Shown here piece after piece: positions 1-10,896 of a DNA stretch of 64,000 bases. Both the position numbers and the translations under genes were made by a program. The stretch's first letter is position 1. Every line of letters begins with the position of its first letter. The notes beneath the pieces were generated by a model, which saw only the letters and a list, made by a program, of their open reading frames with translations, was not told where the DNA came from and ran no database searches. This DNA is from Cristatella mucedo (taxonomy: Eukaryota; Bryozoa; Phylactolaemata; Cristatellidae): NCBI GenBank assembly GCA_009760855.2, contig WPIO01000009.1, positions 1,335,001-1,399,000 of the forward strand, read 5' to 3'.

Positions 1-177
1 TTACAGGGACCCACTAAATGCTGTCCTAAATAGGTGTTTTTTTAAGTTCTTTCTAAATGGGGTCAGGTCAGGGGATGTTCTGACGAAGGTCAGGAGGGAG
101 TTCCAGACATGCATTGGGTCAGTATGCAAGTGTGGTTAGTGGCAGCATTAAGCAGTGCCAGCACGCATAAGCACACT
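1..177 (-). mobile_element. CR1/L2-like LINE, two truncated 3' fragments
   Basis: Positions 1-106 match the antisense of the LINE C-terminal coding end and early 3' UTR (CCACTAAATGCTGTCCTAAA and the GTCAGGTCAGGGGATGTTCT block) seen in the other minus-strand copies. At 107 the sequence jumps to a more 3' part of the same family (GGTCAGTATGCAAGTGTGG to GCACGCATAAGCAC). The two blocks are in swapped order relative to an intact copy, so this is either two insertions or a rearranged one. The left edge runs off the window. Confidence 0.75.
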
Positions 178-2064
178 GCGAAACGTGAGAAGCAAAATAA
201 AGCAAAGTAACAGTTAGCTCTCAAAGCAAAAAGCGGCCAATGGAAGGCTTGAACCTCAAAAACTCGTCAATTGGTATCCTTGTATGTCAAAGTACCTCTA
301 TTGTGAAGGGGAAGAAAACCGCGAAAACTCAATTAGGCCACATCCATAAATAAATAACTGGTAGTAAATCAGTAATAATCACTAACGGTCATACCTGACA
401 GGGAGGTCACTAGCAGCCAACTGAGATATTGTCACCTTGCTCGGGGATAAAAATACCAGAAGGGCAGCAGACCATGGCAGCATGGCCAAAGGACTAACGA
501 TTAAAGCAGATTACTGACAGTCGGTGATGGTAAAGCTGCGGTCTGCCTGGGTGAAGAATGCCTGGCTAGTTTGGCAGCTGGAACATGTGAGCCATGTGGC
601 CAGATACGAATCTTAATTGGTAAGCATTTTAGTATTCAATTAAGCCCAATTTCTTATTCCCTACAGTCAAGAATCACGTGTATGCTTTAAACTGGTCTCA
701 CCTGCACCGATTTCCCTATTAGAGTCATGCAACGTTACACATATGCAATTGAAAATTCTGCAACTGACACGAAATGGTGCTAGTGCTTAGTGTGGGAGGG
801 CTTTAGATGCTGGAGGAAACTTCTACAGATTCGGAGCCTGCTTTGCGGCCTAGCTGTGCTTTGCAGCTTAAGCCACTACACCTGAATCGAAGTACTATAT
901 CTGAGACCTGTGGGAAATCAATAAATCAATGCCCATACCTTGCTTTGCTGAAGGCAATACACAATCTTAAGATCGCCCAGTTAGTTCGACATGGTTTTTA
1001 CAACAGCAGTATATAATTGCAATACATACTTAGCTATATTAAGGTGCCTAAAAGAAATATGTATTGATTTCAGGTCGTCTTTAATTTTCAGCTTACTCGT
1101 ACTTTATAATGAAGCAGTTGCACCTTATGTAGTTCACTTTTTATGGTAGTTTTATTTAATTTTACTTGCCTTTAGTCTGTATCTTTTGCTTAATTTTAAG
1201 TTTATAAAGTTCTCAAAGGAGAGCCAAGTTTCGTTTTGACATGGAGAGTTTGTACAGCCTGCTTCGGGACTATTAGCTTGTTGTAAATATGCAGCAGTCA
1301 TTAATGTTAAATAAGTTTCTAAAAATTTCAAATGTGGTAATATTGCTATTATATATACCGTTACAATTGAGATATTTGATTGTCCTAACTGTCGTTTAAA
1401 TTGATTTCAAAGCTCCGACAAACTTCATGACAGCTCTTCGATGGATATGATCAGTTAATTTAGAAGACTTCTTAAGTGTTTTGCACATCACTTTAGCAAG
1501 CTAACAATATTTATTACTGCTGAATCGAACATAAATTAATCTGATTATTTCACTAGTTTTCTGAATAAGAATCATTCAAGCTCGTATTGATATTCCACAT
1601 GCTGCTTGTAGAGACTTGAAAATCCTAACAAGTCATGCAGCTATGCTGATCCGGCAAAACTTTTACAAGCAGAACCATCAACAAAAACCTTTCGTTAAAT
1701 CATGAGATTGGCTGGCCTGCAAAAATTGGTACCAAAAGTGACAACTAAAAAATGCTTGAAAAACTGCTGCAGGTAAGTGTTAGGAGTTTTTTCACAGTCA
1801 ACGGTTTGCTCAGTCAATACTTTACCTCATGCTGCGTTAATCATTATGCAAAGTCTAAGCTTTAATTTCCAGGGTCTTATTATTTTCACTTGAAAGTATA
1901 TGGGAGGAACACAGGTTTCTCATTGTTTGGCTAACTGCAACCGAATGTAGATAGCCGTAAGCCTGACTTTGTGGATCTTAGGAATCTCCCACTAATGGAA
2001 TTATACTAATCGTTTGGACCTGATTCCTAATGTAATAATTCAACGATTTACAGGCGTGCTGCCT
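178..2064. other. Unassigned AT-rich sequence
   Basis: I see no recognisable coding region, RNA gene or repeat shared with the rest of the window. The longest open frame (807-1016, 69 codons) shows no family signature and is what chance would give. It may be decayed intergenic or transposon sequence. Confidence 0.4.
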
Positions 2065-2398
2065 TGCAACGCAAACAGCATAATGTTTTTTATTATTTAT
2101 TTCCTCAGCCTTAGGTTATATCTCTGTTATTTCAAGAGCTGTAATCAGGCAATAAAGTGAGCGAGCAATGCAACTGTTGAGAACTTGAGGAACTTCATGC
2201 GAGTCTTGGATTCCACGGGTATTATCCAAACCAGTAAGAGAAGTAGGGGAACACTAGCCGACCACTTGTTTGCAATATTTAAACCTGACAAGTGAGTTAC
2301 AGCCTGGATTTAGAGCTGACGACTTCATAACACCGTGGTTTTGAATGCATACCATCTTTATCAGGAATTTAGATTCAAGTAAAGGCTCTAAGACTGTT
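2065..2398 (+). pseudogene. Old LINE reverse transcriptase fragment, 5' half of an interrupted copy
   Basis: This part aligns with 12890-13190, where the same DNA is uninterrupted. It corresponds to the RT fingers region (the stretch reading roughly 'vvA.qLtSYve..NLAtkLqSGFrA' in this family), broken here by stops and frameshifts. A younger minus-strand LINE starts at about 2399 and the old copy resumes at 3044. Non-functional. Confidence 0.65.
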
Positions 2399-3043
2399 AT
2401 AATAATAATAATAATATTGCACTTGATAAAGCGGCCTCAGAGAACCTAATCTCTTTCTAGGCGCTTTAGATTTGCTGCAAAGTGATTCGCAATAGAATAG
2501 TAAGTAAAATCATGCTTGAAAAACAAACAAAATGAATAACATGGTTAGGGGTTACATGCACTGGGTCAGCATGCAAATGTGGTTAGTGGCAGCATGAACA
2601 GTGTCAGCACGCATAAGCACATCGGGGACGAATCACAAGGACCCACTAAATGCTGTCCTAAATAGGTATGTTTTTAAGTTTTTTTTAAATGTGGTCAGGT
2701 CAGGGGATGTTCTGATGCAGGTCAGGAGGGAGTTCCAGGCTGTGGGAGCATACGAGCTAAATGCACGGTCTCCAAAGGATTTAAGTTTTGTACGAGGTAT
2801 TTCTAGACTGTTGGATTCCAAAAAGCGAGTGGTACGATGCTTTGCCTGATGGGGTAGTATATCTGAAAGATAGGCTGGAGCCATAGAATGAAGAGACCTA
2901 AAAGTGAGCGACAAAACCTTGAAGTCAATCCGTTGCTTGACTGGTAACCAGTGCAGGTCGGCGAGAAGTGGAGTAATGTGGCAACTGCGACGCTCACGAC
3001 AGACAAGCCTAGCTGCAGAGTTTTGCACCAGCTGCAATCGCCT
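2399..3043 (-). mobile_element. CR1/L2-like LINE, 5'-truncated, nested in an older LINE
   Basis: On the minus strand this carries a (TAA)n tail, the 3' hairpin (one arm altered, GCGGCC in place of GCGCCC), the 3' UTR and an open frame at 2633-3037 (134 codons). That frame is the C-terminal end of the LINE ORF2 protein. It includes LQLVQNSAARLVCRERR, HITPLLADLHWLPVKQRI, FKVLSLTFRSLHSMAPAYL and KSFGDRAFSSYAPTAWNSL. This region lies after the RT active site in CR1/L2 proteins. No RT catalytic box is present, so it is a dead 5'-truncated copy. It interrupts the RT at 2065-2398 / 3044-3440. Confidence 0.85.
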
Positions 3044-3440
3044 GGCTGTTCTGCTTGATCTTTCGGCAGCAACTGATATTGCTCAGTTAGTTCTTCTGAA
3101 GCACCTCTTACCTCGCCTGAGCATCACTGGTTTAACGCTCCTATGGTTCAGGTTGCATATCGGCGGACGACTCCAAAGTGTGGAAGTGAGAAGACAAAGC
3201 TCATCTAAATTACAACTGAAGAGGGACATGAGAAGGATTTACTACATGGGCCTGGACCTTTGGTAGAGGAGGGCTTAAGTAAAGGGGCTCGGTAAATGTT
3301 GGGCTTCCTCTACAAAGTTGCATTGTATAGCCCTGTCTTTATAACAAATAAACACCAAATGGCTCACTTGAAATCGTAGGTAATTATGAAGAAGCTACTG
3401 TGGCACATTAGCATTGTCTATTTGGAGACTAGTAAAAATA
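3044..3440 (+). pseudogene. Old LINE reverse transcriptase fragment, 3' half of the interrupted copy
   Basis: The plus strand resumes with LLDLSAATDIAQLVLLKHLL and then ITGLTLLWFRLHIGGRLQSV. This is the CR1/L2 RT region around motif A (family pattern LLDLSAAFDTVDH, then GI.G.al.WF.SYLsgR). The Phe-Asp of the catalytic SAAFD reads Thr-Asp here. Frame shifts and stops follow. The downstream part continues to align with 13200-13625. Non-functional. Confidence 0.75.
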
Positions 3441-3758
<318 letters not shown>

Positions 3759-4600
3759 CAGTGGGACCGGACCTGGGAGGGTGAGTCACTCTGGATGCCT
3801 GGGTATTTCGCTATCTTTTGATCCTCTGCCTTTACCAGGGCATTTTTGTCGTTGTCGAACAGAACCACCACGTTAACAATCAACTTGGTCCTGTCTAATG
3901 GTCAACGACAAGGTCATGGGCAGTGAGCTGTTGCTCATAGCCGCCCAGCTGTATAGCACCATCCAATGCAGCGGGAGGTCCAACATGGCACCGTAGAGAA
4001 GGTTTAATATATTTGGCCCTGATTGCAAGCGGCAGTTCGAGAATGCTTTCGGAAGGGTCTGCCTTTCCTAGGGTTGTGACGGCATGCATTTGACTCCTAA
4101 GATTGAATTGGTGGCAATTAGAGAGCACCGAAAGCAGGTTGATACAGGCTTGGAGGTAGAAAAGTGATGCCTTAAACGATTCTAAACTAGTGGTCCATAA
4201 AAAGTGGCTGTGAGCAGCTAAGAGGTCGGTGAGGAGGCACCGGGCCATTTTTCCATGGTGGAACTTGGCAGCCTACTTCTCTCGGCAACTAACCTCTGGA
4301 GCTGATGCAAGGTGGTCGCCTTTTCCAATGGTTTTAAGATGCCGTCAGGCAAAGCTTTACTGCTTCCGGGTGCTCTCGAGCTTGGCACAACACAGTCAGA
4401 AGGAGCAGCATAGCTTCCTCAGGCACTTCTTATCGTCGGCCCAGAATGTTCAGGAGCCATTTTTTTCACTATGAGCAGTCCCTTGATCAGTGTGCTGCTG
4501 AGGAACGACGAGCACTGATTTTCGCTTATCGGAGCTGGGGAACAAATCGACTGGCAGCCAAGTCCAGCCGGGCTGCCCTTGTACTCTAACCCAAAATGAA
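3759..4600. repeat. Dispersed repeat A, copy 1 (uninterrupted)
   Basis: About 840 bp aligning by eye with 16482-16987 plus 17493-17870. Landmarks shared by both: TCTGCCTTTC.TAGGG near 4061, ACGGCATGCA near 4079, GAGCACCG.AAGCAGGT near 4120, GAGGAGGCACCGGG near 4230, AGCTTCCTCAGGCACTTCTTATCGTC near 4410 and CCGGGCTG near 4566. This copy has no LINE inside, so it serves as the empty-site reference. An antisense open frame (3895-4248, 117 codons) has no family match I recognise and is not kept intact in copy 2. Nature of the repeat unknown. Confidence 0.75.
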
Positions 4601-7600
4601 TTTTTCCGACTTCTAAATATTCCTACCGTTTTTAGCCAATTTTTTTAACTTGATGCTGTTGGTTACCATTAAAATCAAGGATGCCGTAAGCCAAGAAAGT
4701 CTAAAATAGGATCTCAAATCTTGTGTGTACGCGAAATCATTGCACTGTCAGAGAGCAGTCTAGGTACCACCTTCATAAAGATTTAATATTTTAGGTGAAA
4801 CTTTTATCAGATGTCAGCTCCAAAACTAACGATTTAGATTCACGCTTAACTATTTTAAAATTCTAGAAAATATTTTCGACCGAATATTTGAATAAAGTGG
4901 CATTGAAGAAAATTAGCCCTGACTTATTTAAATGTAACACCAGTTCCTGGATAAAATTATCAACGGAATCAAAACGTTGTATTATACTTATAATAATCAT
5001 CACTTTTTCTTTCATAAATAAAGGATAGCATCATTAGATCACAATTTAGATAGTAGAATGCTCGTGAGGGCGCTTCAGAAAACCTTCATTTTGACTATCG
5101 TAATGCCAACCGTAAGTATGCCAGTTCTTTATTTCGAAGCTCCAATAATAGTTTGCAATACCACTTTCACCTTCATGAGCACTCAGGACCTCTGTGGAAG
5201 TTACGTAAGCTGTTCTATTCCTCAGCTTGACCACGGGCTACGGGAGCTTTCGCTCTGTAGATCCTAGAATTCCGATCAACCCTCTACAATTCCTGCACGA
5301 CACTTAACTACACTCCTGCTGCTTTCTATTGCACATCCCTTTCCAGCCGTTAGGAGCTGCTAATTCATTGATACTCAGTACGTGCGATATTTTATTAGCT
5401 TCCTGTCGTTTGGCCGTAAGCAGTGAACTGCAGCCTAACCTGCGTATTAAGAAAGGCATAAACTCTCCATTGCTAACGAAATGAGGCCGGTTCTGTGGCC
5501 TGAATATTCCGACTGTGTTTTCTAAAAGTACTCTATGCAAGTAACCTTACAACTAAAATCCTTTTCTGGTATCTGGGCACTAGTCTTACATACTTTGGTC
5601 ATCATGATTATATTTCGTGACACATGGGCAAGGAACATCAAGGCCTGCTTATTTGACTTCAGCATAATTAATCACTCAGAGCGCTTTCTAAATGTATTAT
5701 TTCTCCCTAGCCATCATTGGGTGACATCAGCGATGCCGTTTTTCATATGGTTGGAATCTGGCGCTTCCGATGTGGCTTCATTATGCTAGAAATAGTGAGT
5801 CTGATCTGTACTCGGCCATGCATCTAACGTTATTCCTAGATGCAGCCTCATCGGTCAATCCCAGTAAGATAGATTGATTATCGTATTTAGTGCCACCCTG
5901 AGCCCACTTTACCAATAACTGAGTTTTCCCCAAAAACTCCAATGGCCAATGCAGAGGTCGATGTAATAGTTATTTTCTGCTAGAGCTTAAAGCTCTTTAT
6001 TTTGTGAGTTTTATATTAGCCAAAAATATGATCCTGCATAACTAAACTTATCTTTCAAAATTACCTCCATATACAGCTCTAAAAAAAATACGTAGACTCT
6101 GTCGTGCTGCAATGAAGTTTATAATACCCCATTTAAGGAATAGGGGAATTTTTGTTTGCATTTTTAGTTAGTCAAAAAAACTTATTCTCACGCGAAAAGA
6201 GAGGAAGTGACGTTATTATCTGAGTCGGGAAAGAAGTTTAGCTATTATAGGCTAGCCAAAGACAGATCGTCTCAAGCCCTGCTGGAATGCAGTATTGACG
6301 TGCAGCTGGTGACCACGCTAGGTGTCGTTCCTGAAGTTTAATGTGCTCAGTCGGTATTTAGTCCTTTTCTGGCTGCTGCATATTTCCACATTAAAAGTGT
6401 TTGGTCATGAGCCTGCTGCCAACGGGAAGAGTGGAAAACCACTAAATATAAATTCCAAAGCTCGATTGGGGTGCACTATTCTGGTCAAAGCAAACGCTTT
6501 GATAATTAAACTGCTTCCAAGAGCCACTGAATCAATTGAGAGGTACTCAGAGGGCGGCTGCTGTAGAAATATCGTAAATTCATGCAGGACCATTAATTGC
6601 GAGGTACAGCATGCTAGCCAAAATATTTCAGCTTTAGCACAAGCTGAATTTTGCAAATGTCTTTCATCTGAGCCAGAATTCATGGTCATTGATTTTTTGC
6701 TTTGATTGGTTAATATAGAAGTGTTTGAACTTCTATATTATATGGAAATCCGTATAATATAGCAGTTAGATCCTGCCTGTACAGCTGTACTGTCAACCTT
6801 GATATGAATTGGTCTACTCAGATCGTACAGTAAGATCGCACATTAGGTAATTTTATCTTGGAAAATGTAATAGATTAAATGCTGAAAACTAGTATTTATA
6901 CATTTACGTTTTAGTACCTGGGCTATGTGAGCTGTTGATACGGGAAAGCCTGAAGTGGGGCTTGGGTCCAAACCTATACTCACTTTTGCATTTTAACTCG
7001 CATTTGATTGGGCTTGGGGTAGCCCACCAGCCGTATATGCACTGTTTCTGAAACTATGGTAAGGATGATCATTGGAGTCATATCATTGGAAGTAAAATAT
7101 AATTCACTTGTATAGACCCTTAACCGAATTTCCCTATATTACGGCGCTTGACATTTGCCACCGGGTTCTAGTCCACGAGCTCGGCCGGACCTGAGTCCGG
7201 ATGAGCATTTTCACCACTGTGCCAAACCAGTGCAATAGGGGTAAGGACATCTATAGCATAGATGATTTTATATCTTGTACACTTGGCTGAGCTGTTGCCT
7301 GCAGGTGTGGTGTAAGATTGGTGGACATGCATGTTTGCTGAAACATGCTACTTTGACAGTCTTAGTTATGCATTCATGTCACTTAAAATCAACTAACTTA
7401 TACGTACACAAAACAACTTTTCTATTGGCGACTAAATATTACGCTCATGATTGCCTTTGGAACGATTGCAGTTGAGTGTGTTTATGGACTCACAAGCCTG
7501 CTTAGTTTTCCCAATAGTTGAGTGCAGGAAATATTACATTCAAGTATAAATGACAAGGACAGGTTACATAGTAGCAAGAAGTTGATGCACAACATTTCAC

Positions 7601-8189
7601 ATCTGTATTTTAGTGGCCTCACATGACAATGATAGGCATATCTTAAAGGCATTCTTCAATACAAAAATTGACCAAACCATTTTGGAGCAATTCGATCAGT
7701 AAGTACACTTTTGGTAGTGAAATCGTGGTCCTCAATAACCAATCTCCCTTGGCCAGCACCTGAGAGGTGGCAGGCCTTGGTTATGAGCCTTCGTCGATAG
7801 GATGTCACACTGTAATTTATCCCAGGTGAGCAACTTCAAATCACAGATGAGCTGAGAATTGCATGCCCAGTTAGCAGTGAGGTTCGATATGCTTGCCAGG
7901 GTACATATTCTATTAATAGCTGAGGCCAACTAAATTTCGTAAATAGTCTTGGATACCAAGCTAGTTTCTGCCTATGCTGACTACAGCAGCTTACAAATGC
8001 TGATTTTCCTCAACTCCTAAGTAATCTATTAACTGACCTTCGTCAGTATTTTGATATTTTTGATGTCCTGCGTCATCAAGATAGCATCATATTGAAAGGT
8101 GAGTGCCTGTTGATTTCAACCTTGCTAAACTAAACGATGATACAACTCCTTTAATCTGCTCACATAGGATACGATAGCATCATTCTTAC
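4601..8189. other. Unassigned AT-rich sequence
   Basis: No gene or repeat family recognised in about 3.6 kb. The longest open stretch is 6322-6705 (127 codons, plus). It opens with GTG, not ATG, has no in-frame upstream ATG, starts hydrophobic (LSRYLVLFWLLH) and holds several Cys (GCC, SC, NC, CKC). I know no matching family. The CpG-containing patch near 7140-7230 was inspected for tRNA boxes without a convincing result. Confidence 0.4.
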
Positions 8190-8275
8190 TTTATAGCAAA
8201 TACAAGTGCCTACAAAGAGATAGAGTTCTCTGAGGGCACTAAAACAAGTGCAATGTTATTATTATTACTTTCGTT
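8190..8275 (+). mobile_element. CR1/L2-like LINE, 3' terminal hairpin fragment
   Basis: Holds only the terminal hairpin: AAGTGCC, an AGAG/CTCT inner stem, GGCACT, then CAAGTGCAATG and (TTA)n. Relative to the family norm (AAGCGCC / GGCGCTT) both arms differ at the paired position, so the stem still closes. Sequence upstream is too diverged to assign. Confidence 0.65.
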
Positions 8276-8689
8276 GCTATCGTAATTGCTACAAAAAGTG
8301 CCAACCTGAATATGTACTTGCCAAGCACTGTGAGCATGCTTAAGCTAAAAGACGGGAACTGAGCTGCTTGCATACCGATAAAACCACTTCAGCCGAAATA
8401 GAGCTTAGTGCAACCCGACGACTGCTGTAGATCGTGAAAAAGGGTGGTTGTGGATATCTGTTATTTTTATGTTGACCGTATCTGACTTGTCCGGACTGTT
8501 TCCCTGGACTTATTGAGGTCGGAAGGCTTGAAACAACTAAGTCGACTTGTGTCATTCTTCAACTTAAGCCCTACTTGGCTCGTAATGGCATCTCATTTGA
8601 ATTTGTCACCGATAACTCACCACAGTTGATATCGGTAATATTAATACGGTTAACTGAAGGCTGGAAGATATGGCTTCTCATATCTTTGT

Positions 8690-8945
8690 CATTCTTCGTT
8701 AATCCTTCATCTCCCGACTTGACCTCTATTAAAAGAAAACTACAAGCGCATCAGCTTATCTCGGCATTTGTCCCTACGATTCGATCTGTATGTGCTTATG
8801 CATACTGATACTGTGCATGCTGCCATTAAATATACTTGCATGTTGAACCTGTGCACAGGTGAGCATGAAAATGTCATCCCTAACCATGTTTTGTTTGCCG
8901 TTTATTGAGCATGGTATGATTAGCAGATTCCTACATCTGGAAATC
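8690..8945 (+). mobile_element. CR1/L2-like LINE, C-terminal end and 3' UTR fragment
   Basis: The plus strand reads NPSSPDLTSIKRKLQAHQL, matching the family's TSPDLTTFKRNLKTHLF end of ORF2. It is followed by the 3' UTR blocks (GTGCTTATGCATACTGA, GTGCATGCTGCC, CATCCCTAACCATG) and an early end near TGAGCATGGTATGA. The terminal hairpin is missing. Confidence 0.7.
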
Positions 8946-9094
8946 ACCACTTGTCTGAGGTAGTAGCTGAAACAGCTAGACGCCGAGCAGTCACCAAAAG
9001 GCACTACCACAAAAAGATCAAGGTCACAGCCCACTCGCAATCAGTTAAGTATCAAATACAGGAAGGTTAACCGTGACGAGCAGCATTGAAACTG

Positions 9095-9320
9095 CACCGT
9101 CCAGGGCACCAATGGCAGATAGCCCTCCCCGTCACGGGCACCTCGAATTCTATTAACTCACTTGCTACATCTATTGATGACATCTACGCATGGATTGCAG
9201 CTAATTTCTTAATACTAAACGATGATAAAACTAACTTGCTAGCTATGGGAAAACTAAGTCTGATTCAGAAATTGGAAAGATTGAAGCTCAAAACTGGTTC
9301 AGCCAGCATATATCCTGTTA
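9095..9320 (+). pseudogene. LINE RT C-terminal segment, 5' part of an interrupted copy
   Basis: Open plus-strand reading with NSINSLATSIDDIYAWIAANF, LNDDKTNLLAMGK and LIQKLERLKLKTGSASIYPV. This is the RT thumb/connector that follows the YADD box in CR1/L2 proteins (pattern CIDDIHTWMAANFLKLNDDKT). It stops mid-frame at about 9320, where a minus-strand LINE is inserted, and resumes at 10026. Confidence 0.85.
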
Positions 9321-10025
9321 TAATAATAATAATAATAATTCACTTGATAAAGCGCCCTCAGAGAACTTAATCTCTCTCTAGGCGCTTTAAATTTGCTGTA
9401 AAGTGAAATGCAATTGAAAGGTAATTAAAATCATGCTTGAAAAAACAAACGAAATGAATAATATGGTTAGGGGTGACATGCACAGGGTCAGCATGCAAAT
9501 GTGGTTAGTGGCAGCATGCACAGTGTCAGCACGCATAAGCACATCAAGGACGAATGACAGGGACCCACTAAATGCTGTCCTAAATAGGTGTGTTTTTAGG
9601 TTCCTTTTAAATGTGGTCAGGTCAGGGGATGTTCTGACGCAGGTCGGGAGAGAGTTCCAGGCTTTGGGAGCATATGAACTAAATGCACGGTCTCCAAAGG
9701 ATTTAAGGTTTGTATGAGGTATTTCTAGACTGTTGGATTCCGAAAAGCGGATGGTACGATGCTTAGCCTGATGGGGTAGTATATCTGACAGATAGACTTG
9801 AGCCATAGAATGAAGGGACCTACAAGTGAGGGATAAAACCTTGAAGTCAATCCGTTGCTTGACTGGTAGCCAGTGCAGGTCGGCGAGAAGTGGAGTAATG
9901 TGGCAACTTCGACGCTCAAGACAGACAAGCCTAGCTGCAGTTTTTTGCACCAGCTGCAATCGCCTGATCGCACATGCTGGTAGGCAAGTGAGCAGTGAGT
10001 TGCAGAAGTCGAGACGAGATGTCAC
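9321..10025 (-). mobile_element. CR1/L2-like LINE inserted antiparallel into a LINE
   Basis: Minus-strand copy with (AAT)n tail, a good terminal hairpin, 3' UTR and an open frame at 9387-10025 (212 codons). The frame runs from MTSRLDFCNSLLTCLPACAI through RLQLVQKTAARLVCLERR and PVKQRIDFKVLSLTCRSLHS to TSPDLTTFKRNLKTHLFRTA. This is the complete post-thumb C-terminal part of ORF2, one of the best preserved copies, but lacks RT catalytic motifs. It lies exactly inside the plus-strand copy 9095-9320 / 10026-10896, with TTAT on both sides as a possible target duplication. Confidence 0.9.
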
Positions 10026-10896
10026 TTATATCAACTCGAACTCTAGGTGTCGTGTTCCAAAGTGACCTTTCGTTAGACGACCACGTCAGCTCCACAATAA
10101 GGTCTGCCTGCTTTCATCTAAATAACATTGCTAACATTTGGGCTTGTTTAGATCAGAATACCGCGTATACATTGGTCTATGCATTTGTGACATCCCGTCG
10201 TGACTTCTTTAACTCAGTGCCTGCTGGCCTACCGGAATATGAAGTCAGGCTCATACAGCTGGTGCCAAACTCTCTAGCTAGGCTTGTCTGTCGTGAGCGT
10301 CGCAGTTGTCAAATCACATCACTTCTTGCCGACCTGCACTTGGCCACCAGTCAAGCAAAGGATCGGCTTTAAGGTTTGGTCTCACACTTTTAGGTCTCTT
10401 CATTCTTCGGCTCCAGCCTATCTCTCAGATCTACTGCCCCAGCAGGCCAAGCATCATACCAACAGCTTTTTTGAATCCAGCAGTTTATCAATACCTCGTA
10501 AAAACCTCAAATCCTTCGGAGAACGTGTATTCAGTTCATATGCTTCCAAAGCCTGGTACTAACTTCCGACTTGAGTTAGAACATCCCCCGACTTAACCAC
10601 ATTTAAAAGGAACTTAAAAACACACCTATTTAAGAGAGCAGTTAGTGTGTCTCTGTGATTCGTCCTTCACGTGCTTATGTGAGCTCACACAGTGCATGCT
10701 GCCACTAACCACACTTGCAAGCTGACCCTATGAATGTTAGCCCTAACCATATTATTCATTTTGTTTACTAAGCATGATATTACTCACCATTCAATCGAGC
10801 TTCCCTTTGCAACTAATGTCAAGCGTCTAGGAAGAGATTGATTTCTCTGAGATCGCATGATCAAGTTTATTATTATTATTATCATAATTATTATTA
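10026..10896 (+). pseudogene. LINE RT C-terminal segment and 3' end, 3' part of the interrupted copy
   Basis: The plus strand resumes with LGVVFQSDLSLDDHVSSTI, then a C-terminal region carried by three overlapping frames (9995-10372, 10284-10562, 10306-10596), which shows frameshifts. The 3' UTR follows at about 10620-10850, then GATCGCATGATCAAG and (TTA)n at 10870-10896. The terminal hairpin is worn (GCGTCTAGGAAGAG.. GATCGCATG). Not functional. Confidence 0.85.

Noticed and set aside
6322-6705. 127-codon open frame with hydrophobic start and several Cys, possibly secreted
   Set aside because: No ATG start, no family match, no second copy, and it is of a length chance can give in this much sequence.
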